A DNA stretch of 10,862 nucleotides from Woeseiaceae bacterium (GTDB lineage Bacteria; Pseudomonadota; Gammaproteobacteria; Steroidobacterales; Woeseiaceae), in assembly GCA_022866645.1 (NCBI GenBank), contig JALHUQ010000141.1, forward strand, positions 1 through 10,862, in the 5' to 3' direction. Below the pieces are notes generated by a model. That model was not told where the DNA came from. It ran no database searches and saw only the letters and a program-made list of their open reading frames with translations. The first letter of the stretch is position 1, and the number at the start of each line of letters is the position of its first letter. Shown here piece by piece: positions 5,251-10,862 of this stretch. Made by a program: the position numbers and the translations under genes.

Positions 5251-7317
5251 TTGTCCCTATTCAACGAATTGAAGCGTCGTAATGTCTTCCGCGTAGCGGC
5301 TGGATACGCCGTCTTGTCGTGGTTGTTGCTGCAGGTCGCTGACGTGTTGAAAGACACCATCGGGCTACCCGATCTGTGGGTCAAAGCGGTGCTGGGAATG
5401 CTCGTGATCGGATTGCTGCCCGTGCTGATTTTTTCGTGGATCTATGAGATGACCCCGGAGGGCCTCAAGCGCGAGAAGGAAATTTCGCCCGAGACCTCCA
5501 TCACCTCGCACACGGCAAAAAAACTCGATATTACGGTCATCGTATTGCTCGTCATCGCCATCGGCGTTTTCGCGATCGACAAATTCACGATGGCGCCGGC
5601 GAACGTTGCTGCCCCCGCCCCTTTTGCAGACACAACGCCATCCCTTAACGTCATTCCGGTCGTGGCCGTTTTGCCGCTGCAGGCGCTCTCGACCGACGAA
5701 GAGGGCATCTTCCTTGCGTCGGGTCTGCACGACGACTTGCTGACACGGCTGGCACGGCTGCAGGCATTCAAAGTCATCTCGCGTACCTCGGTTATGGAAT
5801 ACGCAGGCACGACCAAGAACCTTCGCGATATCGGTGCAGAACTCGGCGCGAATTTCATCCTCGAGGGTGGGCTGCAGGCGATCGGTGGCAACGTGCGCAT
5901 TAACGCACAGCTAATCAACGCGCTGACCGACGAACATCTCTGGGCCGAAACGTACAACCGGGCATTGACGACCGCCAACCTGTTCGATGTCCAGGCCGAT
6001 ATCGCAGGCGCGATCGCCGATGCCATGCACACGGCATTGAGCCCCGGGGAGATTGAACAACTCGGCGGCATTCCGACCGATAATCTCAAAGCCTACGAAG
6101 CGTTTCTTCGTGGCAAGGATTTCCGCGGGCGCCTGACGATGCCGGCCATTCACGGGTCGATTGCCGCCTATCGCGAAGCCGTCGGGTTGGACCCCGAATT
6201 TGGTGAGGCCTGGGCGGATCTCTCGCTGTCACTGATCCGCCAATACTGGGAAGAAGGCGCGGAAGACGGCGCTTCGCCGAACAAGGCGCTGATCGATGAA
6301 GCGAAACACGCGCTTACGCGCGCGCAGGAATTCGATCCGGGAACGGCTTCAACACTGCAGGCGGAGGCCTATTACTATTACTACGGTTTTCGCGACTACT
6401 CGTCCGCCCTGATCGCACTTGGCAAAGCCGAGGCGGTCGCGCCCAATGATCCCAGGGTGATTTCATTGCGTGGCTACCTGCTGCGTCGCCTTGGTCGATT
6501 AAGCGAAGCATCCGACGCATTGCTGCGCGCGATGGAGCTGGACCCGAATTCCGTATCGCTCTACCGGGAAACCAACGACACGCTCGTGGCGGCCGCGCGG
6601 TGCGACGAGGCTCATGCATTGATCAAAGACGCCATTCGAAAATATCCGAACGATGAAGGCATCGTTATGGGCTACGGGTCCGTCGCTGCGGTATGTGACA
6701 GGGACATGAAGACCGCGATCGACTACGTCCTTCGAATTGATGTCTCCACCTTGCAGCAACTTCAAGCAGTGACAGACATTTTTATGTACAGCCACGATAC
6801 GGATAAGGCGATCAAAGCGCTGACCGATGCCCGGGATAGCTGGGTGCAACGGCCGACCATCTCCCTGATGATCGACAATTACCTTACCTGGCTGTACCGG
6901 GAAACAGGACAACAGGCGATGGCTGAGCAAGCGCTGCAAAGCGCGCGCAAGAATGCGAGGAGCATATCGGACAAGGGCACAACCTCGCTGATGCAGTTAA
7001 TGATGCTCGCAGCTATCGAGGGCGACACGGAGGCGACCCGACGCTTCGGTGACCTGACAATAGCGGCGATGCCCAACGATGCCTGGCGGTCTACTGAATA
7101 TCTTCATCGGACCGGCGCCATCTACGTGCTGGCCGGTTTGATGGATGAGGCGTTCTCGACTCTGGAATCGATACCTTACGACCAGAGCTATGACAACCTC
7201 TTGCGTCTGGATCTCGACCCGTTTTTGAACGGCCTGCGCAATGATCCACGATTTGAAAAGCTCCGTAGCAAAGCAAGAGCCCAGGTCGACGCAGCACTGG
7301 CGGCTACGACGAAATAA
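5251..7317 (+). CDS. Membrane-anchored TolB/FlgO-like domain protein with TPR repeats
   Basis: 688 aa from a TTG start. The opening MSLFNELKRRNVFRVAAGYA is characteristic of a family of proteobacterial TPR proteins with this N-terminus. Three membrane helices are predicted (about 13-33, 43-66, 92-111) with the basic loop EGLKREKE between helices 2 and 3 on the cytoplasmic side, which places residues 112-688 in the periplasm. Residues about 130-265 form the TolB/FlgO-like alpha/beta domain: VVAVLPLQALSTDEE, then ASGLHDDLLTRLARL, VISRTSVMEYAG, and GANFILEGGLQAIGGNVRI. The rest, from about 301, is helical TPR-type sequence (for example AIAAYREAVGLDPEF, ASDALLRAMELDPNS), with a run of five tyrosines at 374-378 inside one unit. 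Such proteins are likely scaffolds; some relatives carry an N-terminal DNA-binding or cyclase domain, absent here. Followed 35 bp later by the M1 peptidase gene, probably in one transcript. Exact role unknown. Confidence 0.88.
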   Translation: MSLFNELKRRNVFRVAAGYAVLSWLLLQVADVLKDTIGLPDLWVKAVLGMLVIGLLPVLIFSWIYEMTPEGLKREKEISPETSITSHTAKKLDITVIVLLVIAIGVFAIDKFTMAPANVAAPAPFADTTPSLNVIPVVAVLPLQALSTDEEGIFLASGLHDDLLTRLARLQAFKVISRTSVMEYAGTTKNLRDIGAELGANFILEGGLQAIGGNVRINAQLINALTDEHLWAETYNRALTTANLFDVQADIAGAIADAMHTALSPGEIEQLGGIPTDNLKAYEAFLRGKDFRGRLTMPAIHGSIAAYREAVGLDPEFGEAWADLSLSLIRQYWEEGAEDGASPNKALIDEAKHALTRAQEFDPGTASTLQAEAYYYYYGFRDYSSALIALGKAEAVAPNDPRVISLRGYLLRRLGRLSEASDALLRAMELDPNSVSLYRETNDTLVAAARCDEAHALIKDAIRKYPNDEGIVMGYGSVAAVCDRDMKTAIDYVLRIDVSTLQQLQAVTDIFMYSHDTDKAIKALTDARDSWVQRPTISLMIDNYLTWLYRETGQQAMAEQALQSARKNARSISDKGTTSLMQLMMLAAIEGDTEATRRFGDLTIAAMPNDAWRSTEYLHRTGAIYVLAGLMDEAFSTLESIPYDQSYDNLLRLDLDPFLNGLRNDPRFEKLRSKARAQVDAALAATTK

Positions 7318-7339
7318 TCGCCTTCTCAGCGAAAATAAC

Positions 7340-7343
7340 AAGG
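7340..7343 (+). promoter_or_regulatory. Ribosome-binding site of the M1 peptidase gene
   Basis: AAGG lies 9 nt before ATG 7353, within the 35-nt gap after the TPR gene. No promoter or terminator-like structure is visible in this gap, consistent with cotranscription. Confidence 0.45.
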
Positions 7344-7352
7344 TCCCTTCCC

Positions 7353-10007
7353 ATGCTTCGATCGCTCGCACTACTAGCAATAACGTCCGCCGCGCTGCTC
7401 GTGATGTCCTGCCAACAGCAGCCACCGGCTGAACCTCGTGCATTAGTCGATGCACTGGACAAAATCACCGCTGACGCCCGCAAAGCCAGAATCTCAAACC
7501 TCGAGTACGACGCCCTCGTCGATATCGCTACCAGCGAGAAAGAGATCATCGGCGAGGTGAGCATTCACTTCGACTTGTCCGATGCCGCTTCCGATCTAAG
7601 CCTCGACTTCACCGGCGGCACCTTGAATTCGGTCATCGTCAATGGCGAACCCATCAGCGCCGCTTACAACGGCTACTTCATCACGCTGCCTGCCGAGCAA
7701 TTGCAACTCGGAGCCAACACCGTCGAACTCACTTACCGCCACGCGTTTAGTCACGACGGCAATGGCCTGCATCGTTTTGTCGACCCGGAAGATGGCCTGA
7801 CGTATCTGTACACCTATCTGTGGCCTTACTACGCCAACAGACTCCTGCCATCGTTCGACCAGCCCAGTCTCAAAGCGAACTTCTCGCTGCGCGTACTCGC
7901 GCCGGAAAGCTGGAGCGTCTTTTCAACCAGTCCGGGAACCGCTCAGGCGGAGTCGAATGACACCAGGCTGTGGACCTTTACCAGGACGCCGAAGATCTCG
8001 ACCTACATGTTTTCTCTGCACGCCGGGCCGTACAGGATCTGGAGTGACGATTCCGGCGACGTACCGCTACGACTTATGGCGCGTCAGTCGCTTGCAGAGT
8101 ATGTCGCCGTTGACGAGTGGTTCGACATCACTCAGAAAGGTTTGAAATTCTACGGCCGCTATTTTGATATTCCCTACCCGTTTGCGAAATTCGATCAATT
8201 GATCGTGCCGGAATTCAATATTGGCGGCATGGAGAATGCCGCGGCCATAACCTACACCGAGTCTGTTGTGCAAACTCAGCCCAGTGACCGCGCAGAGCGC
8301 GAACGCCGGGCGGGGATCATTCTCCATGAGATGGCGCATATGTGGTTCGGCGACCTCGTGACGCACGACTGGTGGAACGGCATGTGGCTGAACGAAAGCT
8401 TTGCCACGCAGATGTCGACTTTGGCGCAGATCGAGACAACGGAGTTCACGGACAAGTGGCACGGCTACTTTACGGAAAGTAAGAAAAAGGCGTACCAGCG
8501 CGACAGTCGAGTCACAACGCACCCGATCGAAATGTCTGTCAAGAGCACGGACCAATTTACAGAACTGTTCGATGCGATCACCTACGAAAAAGGTGGCTCC
8601 GTACTGAAGCAACTGCAGCACCGGGTCGGCGCGGAAAATTATCGCCGGGGCGTATCGGCCTATCTGAAAGAGAATGCCTACGGCACAACCGAACTCGCCG
8701 ACTTCATCGGACATCAGAGCAAGAGTGCTGGCATCGATCTCAGTGACTGGTCTGACGCCTGGTTGCTTCAGACCGGCTTCAATACGCTTGCCGTCGAGAC
8801 TGAGTGCCAGGACGACGTGCTGCGCTCGTTAACGATCGTCCAAACAGCACCGGATGCCAATCCGCGGCTTCGTACGCATGAGGTGGAAGTCGCCTTGTAC
8901 ACGGTCAACGCAGACGGCGGCCTCGTCGTCGCGGCAGCGATCCCGCTTGCCGTTGCAGGCGCGCGCACGTCGCTAGCGATTCAATCGGGGCAAGCCTGCC
9001 CGTTGATCGTCAATCCCAACTTCAACGATTGGACCTACGCCAAAATCGCGATCAGTGACGACGACGTCGCCGTGCTTAGCGAATATCTTGGCGACATCGA
9101 AGATCCGCTGTCGCGGTCCATGTTTCTGGCCGCCTTGTTCGATAGAGCGATGGCCGGAAACATGCCCATCGCTGCCTATGTTGATAAGGCGCTTCGGCTC
9201 GCCGAGTCAGAACAAAACATGCGAGTACTCGAGCAGATAAGCGTATCGCTTATCGAAGCAGTGGACATGGTGCAGCGCTTGCGGCCGGAAACGAACGAGG
9301 TGCTGCCTGGCTTGCTGAAACGCATTGAAGGGTTTTCTCTAATGCGCGCGGAGTTCGCCGAAACGCAAGACCTCAAGCGGCTGTGGTTTAACACCTTCCT
9401 GAGCGTGGTTTCGAGCGAAGCAGGTCTTGGCACCGCGAGAGCCTTGCTTGATGGCGAGGCGGAGATCGACGGCATCGAGCTCTCGCCGGAGAATCGCTGG
9501 CGACTCCTTATTATTATGAGCCGTCACAATGCGGATGATATTGAGGAATTACTAACGGCTGAAATCGAACGGGACTCGTCCGACTTTGGTCAACGCAGCC
9601 TGTTGTCCGCACGTGCCGCAGCGCCGAATCTCGTCAACAAAGAGTTCTGGGTTCATGAACTGCAGAATCCGGATTTACTGACCAGTCTCGCGAAGCAACG
9701 TGCTGTCATGGCCGAACTATTTCCGGCCACCCAGACCGATTTGCAACTCAAGGTGCTGCAACAGCTTTTGAGCAGCCTGCCGAAAATGAGTCGCGAGGCC
9801 GATTCGTATTTCCTGACCAGCTACACCGAAGCGTTGTTAACGCCAATATGCCGACCAGAGAGCAGCGCACTGATGCAGGCCACGCTGGATGAGTTCAGCG
9901 AGCAATTGAACCCGACGGCGTTGCGATTTATTCGCGAGGCACAGCAGCGGGATGTGGAGTGTCAGTCACTGCGAGTTCATGCCCTTTCGAGTGCGGCGCA
10001 GAATTAA
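7353..10007 (+). CDS. M1 family zinc aminopeptidase, predicted lipoprotein
   Basis: 884 aa metallopeptidase that should remove N-terminal residues from peptides. Residues 1-19 are a signal peptide ending in the lipobox VMS-C20; Q at +2 carries no inner-membrane retention signal, so outer-membrane anchoring is expected. Residues about 45-230 form the N-terminal beta domain with the landmark FDQPSLKANFSLRV. The exopeptidase motif GGMEN is at 291-295, the zinc site H325-E326-x-x-H329 with the third ligand E348 in WLNES, and the catalytic tyrosine Y411 in ITYEKGG. All active-site residues are present, so the enzyme should be active. The C-terminal half (about 500-884) is a helical domain like that of ERAP1/actinobacterial PepN-type enzymes, not the shorter LTA4-hydrolase type. 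Length is normal for the family. Lipoprotein anchoring differs from the cytosolic PepN and suggests use of external peptides. Its stop lies 5 bp from the stop of the opposing gene. Confidence 0.95.
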   Translation: MLRSLALLAITSAALLVMSCQQQPPAEPRALVDALDKITADARKARISNLEYDALVDIATSEKEIIGEVSIHFDLSDAASDLSLDFTGGTLNSVIVNGEPISAAYNGYFITLPAEQLQLGANTVELTYRHAFSHDGNGLHRFVDPEDGLTYLYTYLWPYYANRLLPSFDQPSLKANFSLRVLAPESWSVFSTSPGTAQAESNDTRLWTFTRTPKISTYMFSLHAGPYRIWSDDSGDVPLRLMARQSLAEYVAVDEWFDITQKGLKFYGRYFDIPYPFAKFDQLIVPEFNIGGMENAAAITYTESVVQTQPSDRAERERRAGIILHEMAHMWFGDLVTHDWWNGMWLNESFATQMSTLAQIETTEFTDKWHGYFTESKKKAYQRDSRVTTHPIEMSVKSTDQFTELFDAITYEKGGSVLKQLQHRVGAENYRRGVSAYLKENAYGTTELADFIGHQSKSAGIDLSDWSDAWLLQTGFNTLAVETECQDDVLRSLTIVQTAPDANPRLRTHEVEVALYTVNADGGLVVAAAIPLAVAGARTSLAIQSGQACPLIVNPNFNDWTYAKIAISDDDVAVLSEYLGDIEDPLSRSMFLAALFDRAMAGNMPIAAYVDKALRLAESEQNMRVLEQISVSLIEAVDMVQRLRPETNEVLPGLLKRIEGFSLMRAEFAETQDLKRLWFNTFLSVVSSEAGLGTARALLDGEAEIDGIELSPENRWRLLIIMSRHNADDIEELLTAEIERDSSDFGQRSLLSARAAAPNLVNKEFWVHELQNPDLLTSLAKQRAVMAELFPATQTDLQLKVLQQLLSSLPKMSREADSYFLTSYTEALLTPICRPESSALMQATLDEFSEQLNPTALRFIREAQQRDVECQSLRVHALSSAAQN

Positions 10008-10017
10008 AGGGGTCAGT
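10006..10017. other. Five-base convergent junction, no room for terminators
   Basis: The peptidase TAA ends at 10007 and the opposing TGA begins (on the minus strand) at 10015 and ends at 10013, leaving aaggg between them. The junction reads AAAGGGGTCAGT. There is no hairpin, so each transcript must run into the opposite gene before ending. Confidence 0.7.
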
Positions 10018-10862
10018 GTTGGCGAAAACCAATACGTAGTGTCAGTTGCAGCTGCTGCTCAGCCTTTCTTTGCGCCAGGCCGAAGTAGGCCCACGCCGGG
10101 CGGTCGCTGAAAATTTCCAGCCACTCTGCTGCAACCGTGAAGTTTGGGCTGATCGCGTAGCGATACGAAAAGGTCGACGCATGACCGTTCTCTGAGTTTT
10201 CGTCGAGTGGCGTCTGGTCCTGCTCAGTGATCTCGAACTTATCGTAGCGTGCGGATATGCGATGCCGGTCGAATGACTTGGTCAACAGCAAGAACTGACT
10301 CTCGAAACCGACGTCAACCGCATGAATGCCGTTCGTCAGGCGACCCCATACCGTGTATCCGTCCATCCACTGTGCGATCAGGCCGATGTCACCGGGCAGT
10401 GTCGCCTTCACGCCAAGTTGATCGAACGCTGTTTCCCAGGCGAACTGACCGTCTTCGTAACCGAAAGGATCAGTACGATTATCGTAATGTGTGGCGCGCA
10501 GGAGAAACCGATTGCTGATGCTCCACTCGCCGTCGATGTAGTAGCCATAGGTATCGTCGATCTCGAGGATCGGCGTGATGTAGGGGTCTTGATCCTCGAA
10601 CCACATACCCGGTTGAATCATTGGTATGGGCGGCAATGGCACCTCGTCACCCAGCCGGGATTGCCGGTCGTGTACTGACCAGCCTTTCCATGCAATGAGG
10701 CCGCCAGCGGTATCGTTGTTATAGAACATCGAGGCGTGTAGCGAGAACGTGTGCATTCCACCGAGGGCCGCTGGCTTGCGTGAGACGGAAAACTCGGCGC
10801 CATAGGCCCTTAGCTCTTCACCGACCCAGGTATTGATAGCGGACGGGTTAAGCGTATACGGA
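10013..10862 (-). CDS. Predicted outer-membrane beta-barrel (porin-like), C-terminal part
   Basis: About 283 residues are visible. The frame remains open to the right window edge, reading YTLNPSAINTWVGEELRAYG before the first internal ATG at 10756, so the gene starts outside the window and that ATG is not the true start. The sequence alternates polar and hydrophobic residues with many aromatics in short strands (GYYIDGEWSISNRFLLRATHY, FLLLTKSFDRHRISARYD, STFSYRYAISPNFTVAAEWL), separated by acidic loops rich in D, N and G, as in 14- to 18-stranded porins. The end, LQLTLRIGFRQH, has the expected final strand, but three residues follow the terminal-type phenylalanine, which is unusual for BAM-assembled barrels. 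Substrate is unknown; I cannot place it in a named porin family. It is convergent with the M1 peptidase, so coregulation is not implied. Confidence 0.75.
   Translation of the reverse strand, partial: PYTLNPSAINTWVGEELRAYGAEFSVSRKPAALGGMHTFSLHASMFYNNDTAGGLIAWKGWSVHDRQSRLGDEVPLPPIPMIQPGMWFEDQDPYITPILEIDDTYGYYIDGEWSISNRFLLRATHYDNRTDPFGYEDGQFAWETAFDQLGVKATLPGDIGLIAQWMDGYTVWGRLTNGIHAVDVGFESQFLLLTKSFDRHRISARYDKFEITEQDQTPLDENSENGHASTFSYRYAISPNFTVAAEWLEIFSDRPAWAYFGLAQRKAEQQLQLTLRIGFRQH

Noticed and set aside
5442..6089. 215-codon minus-strand open frame
   Set aside because: Antisense to the conserved TolB/FlgO-like domain of the plus-strand gene; serine/arginine-rich with no coherent fold signal.
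7241..7432. 63-codon plus-strand open frame bridging the gap between the TPR and peptidase genes
   Set aside because: It overlaps both genes in another frame, lacks a ribosome site and has low-complexity content.
8067..8714. 215-codon minus-strand open frame
   Set aside because: Antisense to the active-site region of the M1 peptidase, which is clearly the real gene.

Overview
The window looks like chromosomal DNA from a Gram-negative, probably gammaproteobacterial, heterotroph. This rests on lipoprotein-type N-termini, an outer-membrane beta-barrel, a periplasmic-type TolB-like/TPR protein and moderately GC-rich coding sequence. The closer placement (for example the marine Woeseiaceae/Chromatiales-Xanthomonadales neighbourhood) is only an impression from gene types; there is no rRNA or marker gene to confirm it. 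I see no tRNA, rRNA, CRISPR array, insertion sequence, integrase or attachment site.

Layout. (1) 1-1813, plus: the end of an exported, lipoprotein-like amidohydrolase of the YtcJ/NfdA (amidohydrolase 3) type, whose true start is probably left of the window. (2) 1962-3659, minus, convergent with it: an exported ankyrin-repeat protein with about 11 repeats and a four-helix membrane C-terminus. (3) 3660-3892: a divergent intergenic region with a perfect 7-bp-arm inverted repeat. (4) 3893-5160, plus: two unrecognised genes joined by a TGATG stop/start overlap, probably a translationally coupled pair. (5) 5161-5250: a gap with a candidate sigma70 promoter. (6) 5251-7317, plus: a three-helix membrane protein with a TolB/FlgO-like domain and TPR repeats, starting at TTG. 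(7) 7353-10007, plus, 35 bp downstream and likely cotranscribed: a lipoprotein M1 zinc aminopeptidase with all catalytic motifs intact. (8) 10013-10862, minus: the C-terminal part of a predicted outer-membrane beta-barrel, convergent with the peptidase gene across only 5 bp.

Taken together, most of the genes encode envelope proteins. The lipoprotein peptidase, the lipoprotein amidohydrolase and the beta-barrel would fit breakdown and uptake of peptides or N-acyl compounds at the cell surface, but they lie on different strands and a shared pathway is inference. The least explained part is the coupled gene pair at 3893-5160, with the palindrome upstream of it. I found no clear sign of a defence system or recent horizontal transfer. 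No gene-free stretch exceeds 300 bases.
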